A DNA stretch of 64,000 nucleotides from Palsa-504 sp963806335. Its GTDB lineage: Bacteria > Actinomycetota > Actinomycetes > Streptosporangiales > Streptosporangiaceae. Every line of letters starts with the position of its first letter. Position 1 is the stretch's first letter. The DNA is taken from NCBI GenBank assembly GCA_963806335.1, contig CAWDXO010000011.1, forward strand, positions 1-64,000, read 5' to 3'. Below, piece after piece: positions 49,213-58,702 of the stretch. The notes under the pieces were generated by a model. The model was not told the DNA's origin. It saw nothing but the letters and a program-made list of their open reading frames with translations, and ran no database searches. Both the position numbers and the translations under genes were made by a program.

Positions 49213-51225
49213 GTGTCGGTCGACGAGGAAGACAACGACCCGAAGGTCTTGCTCAGCTACGTGGCCAGGGCGCTGGCTGAGGTCCAGCCGGTCGGCAGCC
49301 AGGTGTTCGAGGCGCTGGCCTCGCCGGCGGCCTCGGTGCCCGGTTCGGTGGTGCCGCGGCTGGGAGCGGCGTTCTGGTCGATGACCGTGCCGGTGGTCCT
49401 GGTGCTCGACGACGTGCACCTCCTGCATAACCGGGAGTGCCGGGACGCGCTGTCGGTACTCGCCGATCACGTGCCGCCCGGCTCGCGGCTAGTGCTGGCA
49501 GGGCGGGACAGACCGCCACTGCGGATCGCGCGGCTACGCGCGGAAGGCCGGGTCCTGGAGATCGGCCCAGGTGACCTGATGATGAGCCGCCCGGAGGCGG
49601 CGTCGCTGCTGCGGGCGGCTGAGGTCACGCTCAGCGAGAACGACGTGGCGGCACTACATCAGCGGACCGAAGGATGGCCGGTCGGGCTGTACCTGGCGGC
49701 GCTGTACCTGCGGGAAGGCGGGCCGCTGGGGACAGCGGCGGTCTCGTTCGGCGGTGATGACCGGCTGGTGAGTGAGTACATGAAGTCGGAGTTCCTGGCA
49801 CGGATCGCCAAGCGGGACCGAGTGTTCCTGACCCGGACCGCGGTGCTGGAGCGGATGAGCGGGCCGCTGTGCGACGCGGTGCTCGAGCTGCCCGGCTCGG
49901 CCGTGATCCTGGCCGACCTGGCCCGATCCAACCTGCTGGTGCCGCTGGACCGGCGCGGCCAGTGGTACCGCTACCATCACCTGTTCCGCGACATGCTTCT
50001 GGCGGAGCTGGAACGCTTGCAGCCCGATCTGCTGCCTGTGCTGCGCCGCCGCGCAGCCTACTGGTTCCAGCGGAACGACCTGCCCGAGGAGGCGCTGGAA
50101 TACGCCATCGCCGCCGGGGACGTCCACACGGCGGCCCGTCTCATGCAGAGCCTGTGGCCGCCGACCTACCGCCAGGGCCGGTTCGCCACCCTGCAACGGT
50201 GGTTCCGGTGGCTCGACGATCGGGGCGGGATGGCGGGGCACCCGGCGATAGCCGCCCAGGCCGCACTTATCGCCGCGTATACGGGGCGGCCGGCGGCGGC
50301 CGAGCGGTGGGCCGACATGGTCGACCGCTGGCAGTACGAGGACTTCGCACGGCCCGATGACCCTGGCGCTGAGGCATGGGCCGCCGTGGCCCGGGCCGTC
50401 TTGTGCCGACGCGGGGTCAAACAGATGAGCGCGGACGCTGACGAGGCGGTGCAGAAGTTCGCAGCGGCCAGCATCGTGGCGCCGGTCGCCGCACTTTGTC
50501 AGGGTCTCGCACGCATCCTGTCTGGTGACCCCGATGACGGCGACGCATACCTGGAGGATATGGTCAGCGTCGCGGACCAAACCGGTGCGTACGAGATCCT
50601 GGCGCTAGCGCTGGCCGAGCGGTCGCTGCTGGCCATGGCACGCAGTGACTGGAGCCAGGCCGAGGCCCTCGCCGGGCAAGCAGGCGCTGCGTTGCGCCGG
50701 ATCGGAATGGAGAACCTCCTCGCCTGCGCAGTGCAAGCCCGCGCAGCGATGCACCGGGGAGATATCCCCACAGCGCGTCAGCAGCTGGTCAGCGCAGAGC
50801 GGCTGCGGCCCGTGCTGACCTACGCAATACCCCACCTAGCCGTCCAGGCCCGGATCGAGCTCGCCCGCGTGCACCTCGCGCTGGCCGACAAAGCCGGGGC
50901 GAGGACGTTGCTACGGGAAATCGACGAGCTGCTTAAACGCCGAGGCGGCCTCGGCACCCTGGCCTGCGAGGCGCGGGTACTCCGGGCTCAGCTGTCGGCC
51001 GAGCACGCCCCGAGCATCCCCGGGGTGCCGTCTCTGACCAGTGCCGAGCTGCGCGTGCTGCCGATGCTCGCCACGCACCTGTCATTTCCGGAAATCGGCG
51101 CCGGGCTATTCCTGTCACCGCACACCGTCAAGTCGCAGGCGATATCGATTTATCGGAAGCTGGGGGCCTCCTCACGCAGTCAGGCGGTCACCCGGTCCCG
51201 GGAGCTGGGACTCCTGGAGGGGTGA
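49213..51225 (+). CDS. LuxR/MalT-type regulator, main part (interrupted gene)
   Basis: 670 residues continuing in frame after the amber codon. It has Walker B VPVVLVLDDVHLLHN, the NB-ARC-like GSRLVLAGRDRPPL, RTEGWPVGLYLAAL, a winged-helix RYHHLFRDMLLAELERLQPD, then TPR-like helical repeats. The C-terminal LuxR HTH contains SAELRVLPMLATHLSFPEIG and LFLSPHTVKSQAISIYRKLG. A GTG right after the stop could restart translation, but the product would lack Walker A. Without read-through or a suppressor, the full-length activator is not made. Ligand and target genes are unknown. Confidence 0.85.
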   Translation: MSVDEEDNDPKVLLSYVARALAEVQPVGSQVFEALASPAASVPGSVVPRLGAAFWSMTVPVVLVLDDVHLLHNRECRDALSVLADHVPPGSRLVLAGRDRPPLRIARLRAEGRVLEIGPGDLMMSRPEAASLLRAAEVTLSENDVAALHQRTEGWPVGLYLAALYLREGGPLGTAAVSFGGDDRLVSEYMKSEFLARIAKRDRVFLTRTAVLERMSGPLCDAVLELPGSAVILADLARSNLLVPLDRRGQWYRYHHLFRDMLLAELERLQPDLLPVLRRRAAYWFQRNDLPEEALEYAIAAGDVHTAARLMQSLWPPTYRQGRFATLQRWFRWLDDRGGMAGHPAIAAQAALIAAYTGRPAAAERWADMVDRWQYEDFARPDDPGAEAWAAVARAVLCRRGVKQMSADADEAVQKFAAASIVAPVAALCQGLARILSGDPDDGDAYLEDMVSVADQTGAYEILALALAERSLLAMARSDWSQAEALAGQAGAALRRIGMENLLACAVQARAAMHRGDIPTARQQLVSAERLRPVLTYAIPHLAVQARIELARVHLALADKAGARTLLREIDELLKRRGGLGTLACEARVLRAQLSAEHAPSIPGVPSLTSAELRVLPMLATHLSFPEIGAGLFLSPHTVKSQAISIYRKLGASSRSQAVTRSRELGLLEG

Positions 51226-51263
51226 CCGCGCCGGGCCAATCCGATCTGAAACAGCCCGCAGGA

Positions 51264-51288
51264 CCACGACGATGGAGCATCGTCGTGG
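51264..51288. terminator. Perfect hairpin after the LuxR-type gene
   Basis: CCACGACGATG, loop GAG, CATCGTCGTGG: an 11-base perfect stem 39 bases after the stop codon. It has no T tract, as is common in actinobacteria. Its core CGATGGAGCATCG is the same as in the dispersed repeats near 4.5 and 46.2 kb, so it may be a repeat-family member acting as a terminator. Confidence 0.5.
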
Positions 51289-51331
51289 CTGAGACGGCTC
51301 CGCGAAGCGGCCTAAGAAGGCGAGATTCGGT

Positions 51332-51337
51332 TACGCT
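51332..51337 (+). promoter_or_regulatory. -10 element TACGCT for leaderless PPOX gene
   Basis: TACGCT (TAnnnT) ends six bases before the GTG at 51344; no ribosome binding site lies between. Confidence 0.4.
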
Positions 51338-51343
51338 TCAGCG

Positions 51344-51793
51344 GTGAGCAGACTCGAGGATTTCGCCCGGCTGGTCGAGGGTGATCACGGCCTGGTCGTG
51401 GTGTCGACGCTGCGGCCCGATGGGACGATCCAGTCGTCGGTGACGAACGCGGGCGTGCTGCCGCATCCGGTCACCGGAGCGCAGGTCGTCGGGCTGGTGA
51501 GCCGCGGTGACGCCCACCGGCTGGCCAACTTGCGGGCCCGGCCGCGCGCTACGGTCGTGGTCCGGGCGGGCTGGGAGTGGGCATCGGCCGAAGGGCCAGT
51601 CGAGCTGGCCGGACCCGACGACCCGATGCCCGGGGTAGACGCGGAACGGCTCCGCCTGCTGCTGCGGGAGATCTTCACCGCGGCAGGCGGGACGCACGAC
51701 GACTTCGAGGCCTACGACCGCGCCATGGCCGAGGAGCGCCGGGTCGCCGTCCTGGTCACGCCGGAGCGGGGCCACGCCCGCCCGCGCGGCTGA
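51344..51793 (+). CDS. PPOX-class F420-dependent oxidoreductase
   Basis: A 149-residue split-barrel flavin/F420-binding protein. LVVVSTLRPDGTIQSSVTNA is the family opening, followed by VVGLVSRGDAHRLANLRARP for cofactor phosphate contact and VVVRAGWEWASAEGPVEL. These traits match the TIGR03618 F420 group. The redox substrate is not predictable. It is followed after 40 bases by a hydrolase gene on the same strand with its own TAGGCT box. Confidence 0.87.
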   Translation: MSRLEDFARLVEGDHGLVVVSTLRPDGTIQSSVTNAGVLPHPVTGAQVVGLVSRGDAHRLANLRARPRATVVVRAGWEWASAEGPVELAGPDDPMPGVDAERLRLLLREIFTAAGGTHDDFEAYDRAMAEERRVAVLVTPERGHARPRG

Positions 51794-51832
51794 CCACGGG
51801 GGCCTAGGCACGGGGGCCTAGGCTAGGCGTCC

Positions 51833-52756
51833 ATGGACACCGAACGGCGCCTAACCACCTTGCCCGACGGCCGTATGATCGACGTGCTTATCGCCGGCCC
51901 GTCCGATGGCCGGCCGCTGGTGCTGCACGAGGGCACTCCCGTCGGGCTCGTGCTTTACCCGCCAGCGGTGCAGGCGGCGAGCATCCGCGGCCTGCGGGTC
52001 ATCCTGGCCGCCAGGCCCGGCTACGAGAGGTCGACCCCACGGCCCGGGCGGCGGGTGGTGGACGTGGCCGCCGATACCGCCGCGGTCCTGGATGACCTCG
52101 GCGCGGACACGTTCGTCACGCTCGGCTGGTCCGGCGGCGGCCCGCACACACTGGCCTGCGCCGCCGCCCTGCCCGGCCGCTGCCTGGCGGCTGCCTCGAT
52201 CGCCGGGGTAGCGCCGTACGGGGCCAACGGACTCGACTGGCCGGCCGGCATGGGCCCGGAGAACGTAGCGGAGTTCGAGGCCGCCGTCCGCGGCGAGGCG
52301 GCGCTGACCGAGTTTCTCGAGCAGATGGCCGGCCTGATGGCCACCCTCACTGGCGCCAGCGTGGCCGAGTCACTGGGTGGCCTGGTGATAGACGCGGACA
52401 AGGCGGCGCTTACCGGGGAGTACGCGGACCATGTGGCCGCGGCGCTGAGCGCCGCGATGAACGCCGGCATCGCGGGCTGGCGAGACGACGACCTGGCCTT
52501 CGTCCAAGACTGGGGTTTCTCCCTCGGCTGGGACTCGCCCACGCCGCCCGGCGGCACCAGCAAAGCCGCCCCCGTAGCCATCTGGCAGGGCGACCAGGAC
52601 AAGATGGTCCCGTTCACGCACGGCCAGTGGCTGGCCGCGAACATCCCGGGGGCGCGCGCTCACCTGCTCCCGGGCGAGGGTCACCTGTCCCTGACCGTCA
52701 GCTCCTTCGACCGCATCCTCGACGACCTCCTCGACCTGGCCGGCCTCACCGCCTAA
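51833..52756 (+). CDS. Alpha/beta-hydrolase
   Basis: A 307-residue hydrolase of the proline-iminopeptidase/haloalkane-like type. The oxyanion region is RPLVLHEGTPVG, the nucleophile elbow GWSGGGPHTLAC (Ser), the acid is in IWQGDQDKMVP and the His in LPGEGHLSL. ARPGYERSTPRPGR is typical of the group. A TAGGCT -10-like box is eight bases before the ATG, beside a short direct repeat CACGGGGGCCTAGG. The substrate is unknown. Confidence 0.87.
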   Translation: MDTERRLTTLPDGRMIDVLIAGPSDGRPLVLHEGTPVGLVLYPPAVQAASIRGLRVILAARPGYERSTPRPGRRVVDVAADTAAVLDDLGADTFVTLGWSGGGPHTLACAAALPGRCLAAASIAGVAPYGANGLDWPAGMGPENVAEFEAAVRGEAALTEFLEQMAGLMATLTGASVAESLGGLVIDADKAALTGEYADHVAAALSAAMNAGIAGWRDDDLAFVQDWGFSLGWDSPTPPGGTSKAAPVAIWQGDQDKMVPFTHGQWLAANIPGARAHLLPGEGHLSLTVSSFDRILDDLLDLAGLTA

Positions 52757-52849
52757 GCAACCGCCGAACCAGCCACCACCTAGCCAGCCGATGAGTGTCG
52801 CCGTGCCCCGTGGTCTACGTTTAGCAAGTTACCGACGGAGGAGACAGAC

Positions 52850-53413
52850 ATGGGCAAGATCGTAGTGAGCGAGTTCATCTCACTCGACGGGGTCATGGAG
52901 GACCCGGGCGGTGCCGAGGGCTACGAGCACGGCGGATGGTCTTTCACGTTCGATCAGGGCGACGAGGGGCGCAAGTTCAAGCTCGACGAGCTGATGGCCT
53001 CCGACGCCCAGCTACTCGGTCGCGTCACCTACGAGGGTTTCGCCAAGGCGTGGCCGTCCATGGAGGACCCGTTCGGGTTCGCCGAGAAGATGAACGGCAT
53101 GCCGAAGTACGTGGTCTCGGCCACCCTGACCGATCCGTCCTGGAACAACACGACGGTTCTCCGCAGCCCCGCCGAGGCAGCGGGCCTCAAGGATCGCTGC
53201 GAAGGCGACATCCTGATCGCCGGCAGTGCCGCGCTCGTGCGCGCGCTGACCGACCTGGGCCTGGTCGACGAGTACCGGCTGATGGTATTCCCGCTGGTTC
53301 TCGGCACCGGAAAGCGCCTGTTCGACGGGGCCAAACGCACCCGGCTGCACCTCACCGGCGTCACCAGCATCGGCACCGACGGTGTGACCATCCAGCGCTA
53401 TAGGCCCGCGTAA
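52850..53413 (+). CDS. RibD C-terminal / dihydrofolate reductase-like protein
   Basis: A 187-residue DHFR-fold protein (VVSEFISLDGVMEDPGG, QLLGRVTYEGFAKAWPS, KYVVSATLTD, ILIAGSAALVRALTDLGLVD, FPLVLGTGKRLF). This is the YyaP/YwjB-like group found widely in actinobacteria; it probably binds NADPH, but real dihydrofolate reduction is doubtful. GGAGGAG lies 9-15 bases before the ATG. It stands alone. Confidence 0.9.
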   Translation: MGKIVVSEFISLDGVMEDPGGAEGYEHGGWSFTFDQGDEGRKFKLDELMASDAQLLGRVTYEGFAKAWPSMEDPFGFAEKMNGMPKYVVSATLTDPSWNNTTVLRSPAEAAGLKDRCEGDILIAGSAALVRALTDLGLVDEYRLMVFPLVLGTGKRLFDGAKRTRLHLTGVTSIGTDGVTIQRYRPA

Positions 53414-53464
53414 TCCCGACGCCCCCGGCCGCCGCGCACGAAACGGCGCGCGCACCGGGCGCGC

Positions 53465-53497
53465 GCACCGCCCGCGCACCGCCCGCGCACCGCCCGC
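53465..53497. repeat. 11-bp tandem repeat, three copies
   Basis: GCACCGCCCGC repeated three times exactly, within a longer alternating GC tract (53440-53505), just upstream of tex. Confidence 0.85.
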
Positions 53498-53522
53498 GGG
53501 CGGTCGCTGGCAGAATGCTCTG

Positions 53523-55943
53523 GTGACGCAGATTCAATCAGGGTCAGTAGACCAGCGGATCGCCGATGAGCTCGGCGTGGCCGTCCGTCAGGTCAGCGCC
53601 GCGGTGGGGCTCCTCGACGGCGGCGCCACCGTGCCGTTCATCGCCAGGTACCGTAAGGAAGCCACCGGCACGCTTGACGACGCGCAGCTGCGGACGCTCG
53701 AGGAACGGCTGCGCTACCTGCGCGAACTCGACGAGCGCCGGGACGCGATCCGCAAGGAGATCGAAGCCCAGGGCAAGCTGACCGACGAGCTCGCCCAGCA
53801 GATCCGCGCCGCCGACTCCAAGGCGCGGCTGGAAGATCTCTACCTGCCCTACAAGCCGAAACGGCGTACCAAGGCGCAGATCGCGCGCGAGGCGGGACTG
53901 GAGCCACTGGCCGACGCGCTCCTGACCGACCCGACGCGCGACCCTCACCAAGAGGCCGCGGCTTTCGTCGACCCGGACCGAGGCGTCCCGGACGCGGACG
54001 CCGCCCTGGACGGCGCCCGCGCGATCCTGGTCGAGCGTTTCGCCGAGGACGCGGACCTGATCGGCGAGCTGCGCGAGGCGATGGCGGCCCGCGGCACGCT
54101 GATCTCCAAGGTCCGCGACGGCCAGGAACAAAAGGGCGCGAAGTTCGCGGACTACTTCGACTTCAGTGAGCCGTTCGCGCGGCTGCCCTCGCACCGCATC
54201 CTCGCCTTGTTCCGGGGTGAGAAGGAGGAGATCCTCGACCTCACGCTCGAGCCGGGGGCGGACGACACCGAGCACGAGGCACGCATCGCCGGGCGTTTCG
54301 GGATACAAAACCAAAACCGCCCCGCCGACCTGTGGCTGAACGCCACCGTGCACTGGGCCTGGCGCACCCGGATCCTGGTGCACCTGAGCGTCGACACGCG
54401 GGTTCGCCTCTGGCAGGCGGCCGAGGACGAGGCGGTCCGCGTGTTCGCCGCCAACCTGCGGGACCTGCTGCTGGCGGCCCCGGCCGGCGCGCGGACCACG
54501 ATCGGCCTCGACCCGGGCTTCCGGACCGGCGTCAAGGTCGCGGTGACTGACGCCACCGGCAAGGTGCTCGGCACCGCCACGATCTACCCGCATGAGCCGC
54601 ACCGCCGCTGGGACGAGTCCATCGGCGTCCTCGCGAAGCTGGCTAAACAGCACCACGCCGAGCTCGTCGCCATCGGCAACGGCACCGCCTCGCGGGAGAC
54701 CGACCGGCTGGCCGCCGACCTGATCAAGCGCCACCCAGAGCTCAAGCTCACCAAGGTGGTGGTCTCCGAGGCGGGCGCCAGCGTCTACTCGGCCTCGGCG
54801 TACGCCTCGGAGGAACTGCCCGGGATGGACGTCTCGCTCCGCGGCGCGGTGTCGATCGCCCGGCGGCTGCAGGATCCGCTGGCCGAGCTGGTCAAGATCG
54901 ACCCGAAGTCCATCGGCGTCGGTCAGTACCAGCACGACGTCGCCGAGGGCAAGTTGTCGCACTCGCTGGACGCCGTGGTCGAGGACTGCGTCAACGCGGT
55001 CGGCGTGGACCTGAACATGGCCTCGCAGCCGCTGCTGGCCCGGGTATCGGGCATCACCCCGGGCCTGGCCACCGCGATCGTGGCCCGGCGCGATGCCGAG
55101 GGACCTTATCGCACCCGCAAGCAGCTGATGGGGGTCCCCCGGCTGGGCCCGAAGGCCTTCGAGCAGTGTGCCGGGTTCCTGCGGATCCGTAGCGGCGACG
55201 ACCCGCTCGACGCCTCCGGCGTGCACCCCGAGGCCTACCCCGTGGTCCGCCGCATGCTGGCCGCGACCGGCAGCACGGCGGGTGACCTGATCGGCAGCAC
55301 CGCCACGCTCCGCAAGCTGAGGCCCGAGCAGTTCACCGACGACCGCTTCGGCCTGCCGACCGTCACCGACATCCTCCGCGAGCTGGAGAAACCAGGCCGC
55401 GACCCGCGTCCGGCGTTCGCCACCGCCACGTTCGCCGAGGGGGTCGAGACGATCGGCGACCTGGAACCCGGCATGGTGCTTGAGGGCGTGGTCACCAACG
55501 TGGCCGCGTTCGGCGCGTTCGTAGACGTGGGCGTGCACCAGGACGGCCTCGTGCACGTGTCCGCCATGTCCAGGAATTTCGTCTCCGATCCGCATACCGT
55601 GGTCAAATCGGGCGACGTGGTCCGCGTCAAGGTGCTCTCCGTCGACGTCCCCCGGCACCGCATCTCGCTCACGCTGCGCTTGGACGACGAAGGGCCGCGC
55701 CCGGCTGGCGGCCGCGACCGAGCCGAGGACCGCTCCGCCCGCTCTCCATCCAAATCGGGCCGAACGGGCACCGGTTCCTCCCCCCAGCCAACCCCGGCCG
55801 GTTCCGGCGGCCGCGCCGGCGGTGGCGGGGGCCGGTCCGGCGGCAAAGACGCCAGCCCTCCGCCCGCGGCCAGCGACGGCGCGCTGGCGGACGCACTGCG
55901 CCGCGCCGGACTGGTCCGCGACGACCGGCCCGGCCGCCGCTAA
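53523..55943 (+). CDS. tex: Tex-family S1 RNA-binding protein
   Basis: An 806-residue Tex/YhgF protein. The helical N-terminus is VPFIARYRKEATGTLDDAQL and ILALFRGEKEE. The YqgF/RNase-H-like domain contains TIGLDPGFRTGVKVAVTD; the helix-hairpin-helix region LARVSGITPGLATAIVARRD; and the C-terminal S1 domain LEPGMVLEGVVTNVAAFGAF, VDVGVHQDGLVHVSAMS. A low-complexity Arg/Ser/Gly tail (residues 720-795) is unusual compared with the E. coli protein. Tex binds nucleic acid and is linked to transcription and ribosome-associated processes. The GTG start fits the family. Confidence 0.95.
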   Translation: MTQIQSGSVDQRIADELGVAVRQVSAAVGLLDGGATVPFIARYRKEATGTLDDAQLRTLEERLRYLRELDERRDAIRKEIEAQGKLTDELAQQIRAADSKARLEDLYLPYKPKRRTKAQIAREAGLEPLADALLTDPTRDPHQEAAAFVDPDRGVPDADAALDGARAILVERFAEDADLIGELREAMAARGTLISKVRDGQEQKGAKFADYFDFSEPFARLPSHRILALFRGEKEEILDLTLEPGADDTEHEARIAGRFGIQNQNRPADLWLNATVHWAWRTRILVHLSVDTRVRLWQAAEDEAVRVFAANLRDLLLAAPAGARTTIGLDPGFRTGVKVAVTDATGKVLGTATIYPHEPHRRWDESIGVLAKLAKQHHAELVAIGNGTASRETDRLAADLIKRHPELKLTKVVVSEAGASVYSASAYASEELPGMDVSLRGAVSIARRLQDPLAELVKIDPKSIGVGQYQHDVAEGKLSHSLDAVVEDCVNAVGVDLNMASQPLLARVSGITPGLATAIVARRDAEGPYRTRKQLMGVPRLGPKAFEQCAGFLRIRSGDDPLDASGVHPEAYPVVRRMLAATGSTAGDLIGSTATLRKLRPEQFTDDRFGLPTVTDILRELEKPGRDPRPAFATATFAEGVETIGDLEPGMVLEGVVTNVAAFGAFVDVGVHQDGLVHVSAMSRNFVSDPHTVVKSGDVVRVKVLSVDVPRHRISLTLRLDDEGPRPAGGRDRAEDRSARSPSKSGRTGTGSSPQPTPAGSGGRAGGGGGRSGGKDASPPPAASDGALADALRRAGLVRDDRPGRR

Positions 55944-56024
55944 CCGGGAATACCCGGGCGCACGATACCGCTGCCTGCCGATAGCATCGGGTAACCAGTT
56001 CTTCCCACCATCAAGGAGCACACC

Positions 56025-58010
56025 GTGTCCAGCCAGCAGCTTCGTATCACCCTCGCAGGTCGCGAGCATGTGGTCGAGGCTGGCACGACGGCGGGCGCGG
56101 CGCTCTCTAACGGCACCGCCTCCGGCCGGGTCATCGCCGCGCGAGTCAACGGCGAGTTGCGCGATCTCGCGTATCAGCCCGCCGAGGGCGACATCGTCGA
56201 GCCGGTGGATATCGCCAGCGACGATGGCAGGTACATCTTGCGGCACTCGACCGCGCACGTCATGGCACAGGCCGTCCAGAACCTGTTCCCGCAGGCCAAG
56301 CTGGGCATAGGGCCGCCCGTGGAAAACGGCTTCTACTACGACTTTCACGTAGACCGGCCGTTCACCCCGGAGGACCTGAAGGCGATCGAGGGCCGGATGC
56401 GCCAGATCGTCCGGCAGGGTCAGCTCTTCTCCCGCCGGGTCGTGACCGACGAGCAGGCCCGGGAGGAACTCGCCGACGAGCCGTACAAGCTCGAGCTGAT
56501 CGGGCTCAAGGGGCACGCGTCCGGCTCGGCTGCGTTCGAATCGGACGAGTCGGTCGAGGTCGGGGGGACCGACCTGACCATCTACGACAACCTGGACCCG
56601 GCCAGCGATGCACTGTGCTGGAAGGACCTGTGCCGCGGTCCGCACCTGCCGACCACGAGGCAGATCCCGGCGTTCAAGCTGATGCGCAGCGGCGGAGCCT
56701 ACTGGCGGGGAAGCGAGAAGAATGCGCAGCTGCAGCGGATCTACGGCACCGCCTGGGAGACCCGAGACAAGCAGGATGAGTACGTCAGGTTCCTGGAGGA
56801 AGCAGAGAAACGCGACCACCGCAAGCTCGGCGCGGAGCTTGACCTGTTCTCCTTCCCGACCGAGATCGGCAGCGGGCTACCGGTGTTCCACCCCAAGGGC
56901 GGCACCATCAGGCGCGTGATGGAGGACTACTCACGCCGCCGTCACGAGGAGGCCGGGTACCAGTTCGTCACCACCCCGCACATCTCCAAGGAGGACCTGT
57001 TCGTCACCTCCGGCCACCTGGAGTGGTACCAGGACGGCATGTTCCCGCCCATGGAGCTGGACGGGGCCAGGTACTACGCCAAGCCGATGAACTGCCCGAT
57101 GCACATCCTGATCTACGCCTCGCGCGGCCGGTCCTACCGGGAGCTGCCGCTGCGGCTGTTCGAGTTCGGGACCGTGTACCGGTACGAGAAGTCGGGCGTG
57201 GTGCACGGCCTGACCCGGGCCCGCGGCTTCACCCAGGACGATTCGCACATCTTCTGCCGCCCCGATCAGCTGGAAGACGAGCTGGCCTCGCTGCTTAACT
57301 TCGTGGTCGGGCTGCTGCGCGACTTCGGCCTGACCGAGTTCGAGGCGGAGTTGTCGACCCGGCCGGAGAAATACGTCGGCAAGCCGGAGGAGTGGGCGGT
57401 CGCCGAGGCCGCGCTGAAGCACGCACTGGACGTGTCCGGGCTGCCGTACGTGATCGCCGAGGGCGAGGGCGCCTTCTACGCGCCCAAGATCGACGTCCAT
57501 GTCAAGGACGCGATCGGCCGGCGCTGGCAGCTGTCGACCCTCCAGGTGGACTTCCAGGAGCCGGGCCGGTTCGGCATCGAGTACCAGGCCGCGGACGGCA
57601 CGCGGCAGCGCCCGTACATGATCCACCGGGCGCTGTTCGGGTCGATCGAGCGGTTCTTCGGCATCCTGGTCGAGCATTACGCCGGGGCGTTCCCGCCCTG
57701 GCTCGCTCCGGTCCAGGCCGTCGGCATCCCCATCGCCGACGCGCACGTGCCCTACTTGGAGAAGGTCGCCGCGAGCCTGCGCGAGCAGGGCATCCGGGTC
57801 GAGGTCGACGCCAGCGACGACCGGATGCAGAAGAAGATCAGGACCGCGCAGCGGCAGAAGGTGCCGTTCATGCTGATCGCCGGCGACGAGGACGTGGCCG
57901 CCGACGCCGTGTCGTTCCGGTACCGGGACGGGACGCAGAAGAACGGCGTCCCCGTCGCGGACGCCGTCGCGGAAATCGTCGCGGCCGTGCGTGACCGCGT
58001 CCAGGTGTGA
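56025..58010 (+). CDS. thrS: Threonyl-tRNA synthetase
   Basis: A 661-residue class II synthetase. It has an N-terminal TGS domain, the editing domain with HSTAHVMAQAV, the catalytic core with motif 2 (GTVYRYEKSGVVHGLTRARG, FTQDD), zinc-binding Cys in PMNCPMHIL and two His, motif 3 YMIHRALFGSIERF, and the C-terminal anticodon-binding domain (AVGIPIADAHVPYLEKVAAS). AAGGAG is five to ten bases before the GTG. It heads the conserved thrS-HIT-pgsA-acyltransferase-pimA order. Confidence 0.97.
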   Translation: MSSQQLRITLAGREHVVEAGTTAGAALSNGTASGRVIAARVNGELRDLAYQPAEGDIVEPVDIASDDGRYILRHSTAHVMAQAVQNLFPQAKLGIGPPVENGFYYDFHVDRPFTPEDLKAIEGRMRQIVRQGQLFSRRVVTDEQAREELADEPYKLELIGLKGHASGSAAFESDESVEVGGTDLTIYDNLDPASDALCWKDLCRGPHLPTTRQIPAFKLMRSGGAYWRGSEKNAQLQRIYGTAWETRDKQDEYVRFLEEAEKRDHRKLGAELDLFSFPTEIGSGLPVFHPKGGTIRRVMEDYSRRRHEEAGYQFVTTPHISKEDLFVTSGHLEWYQDGMFPPMELDGARYYAKPMNCPMHILIYASRGRSYRELPLRLFEFGTVYRYEKSGVVHGLTRARGFTQDDSHIFCRPDQLEDELASLLNFVVGLLRDFGLTEFEAELSTRPEKYVGKPEEWAVAEAALKHALDVSGLPYVIAEGEGAFYAPKIDVHVKDAIGRRWQLSTLQVDFQEPGRFGIEYQAADGTRQRPYMIHRALFGSIERFFGILVEHYAGAFPPWLAPVQAVGIPIADAHVPYLEKVAASLREQGIRVEVDASDDRMQKKIRTAQRQKVPFMLIAGDEDVAADAVSFRYRDGTQKNGVPVADAVAEIVAAVRDRVQV

Positions 58011-58014
58011 CCCT

Positions 58015-58566
58015 GTGCCCTCCGAATCCTCTGATGACCAGGTTTTCGCGGGCGTCCCCGATGCGTTCGGGCGGCTGTGGACGCCGCACCGGATGGCCTA
58101 CATCAAGGGGGAAGGCAAGCCGTCCGGTCCCGGCGAGGAGGAGGGCTGCCCGTTCTGCCGTGCGCCCACGCTCAGCGACGCCGAGGGCCTGATCGTCGCC
58201 CGCGGCTCGCTGGTGTACGCGGTGCTCAACCTTTACCCGTACAACGGCGGCCACGTGCTGATCTGCCCGTACCGGCACCTGGCCGACTACACCGAGCTGA
58301 CGACCGAGGAAACCGCCGAATTCTCCGAGTTCACCAAGCGCGCCATCCGGGCCCTGCGGCAGGCGTCCGGCGCGCAGGGCTTCAACATCGGCATGAACCT
58401 CGGCTCGGTCGCGGGCGCCGGCATCGCCGCCCACCTGCACCAGCACGTGGTCCCCAGGTGGGGCGGCGACACCAACTTCATGCCGGTCGTCGGCCGCACC
58501 CGCGTGCTGCCCCAGCTCCTCGCCGACACCCGCAAGCTGCTAGCCGAAGCCTGGCCGACCACCTAA
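58015..58566 (+). CDS. HIT-domain hydrolase/phosphorylase (Ap4A type)
   Basis: About 183 residues from the GTG at 58015. The histidine triad HLHQHVVPRW is intact; GCPFCRAP supplies a possible zinc pair, and LNLYPYNGGHVLICPYRHL is the typical HIT strand. It corresponds to mycobacterial Rv2613c, an Ap4A phosphorylase located directly after thrS, so the same role is likely. It begins four bases after thrS and is co-transcribed. Confidence 0.9.
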   Translation: MPSESSDDQVFAGVPDAFGRLWTPHRMAYIKGEGKPSGPGEEEGCPFCRAPTLSDAEGLIVARGSLVYAVLNLYPYNGGHVLICPYRHLADYTELTTEETAEFSEFTKRAIRALRQASGAQGFNIGMNLGSVAGAGIAAHLHQHVVPRWGGDTNFMPVVGRTRVLPQLLADTRKLLAEAWPTT

Positions 58567-58642
58567 TCCCAACCGCCCCGCCCGCCAGCCTAACCGTCCC
58601 CCACCCCACGCCACCCCACCCCGCCCGGCACCGGTAGTGCAT

Positions 58643-58686
58643 GGTTGTGGCAGCGTACACACTCTTGTGTGCACGCTGCCACAACC
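58643..58686. terminator. Long bidirectional hairpin terminator
   Basis: GGTTGTGGCAGCGTACACAC, loop TCTT, GTGTGCACGCTGCCACAACC: a 20-base stem with a single A-C mismatch. It lies between the stop of the HIT gene and the stop of the convergent EF-G-like gene and can end both transcripts. Confidence 0.85.
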
Positions 58687-58702
58687 ACACCAACCGGATG
58701 CG

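Noticed and set aside
53544..56819. 1091-codon open frame on the minus strand across tex and thrS
   Set aside because: It mirrors two clearly conserved plus-strand genes; the translation is Arg/Val/Gly-rich without domains. Long antisense frames are expected at this GC content.
58540..58702. C-terminal extension of the EF-G-like frame
   Set aside because: After the frameshift this frame is out of register; the real C-terminus is in the other frame, ending at 58703.
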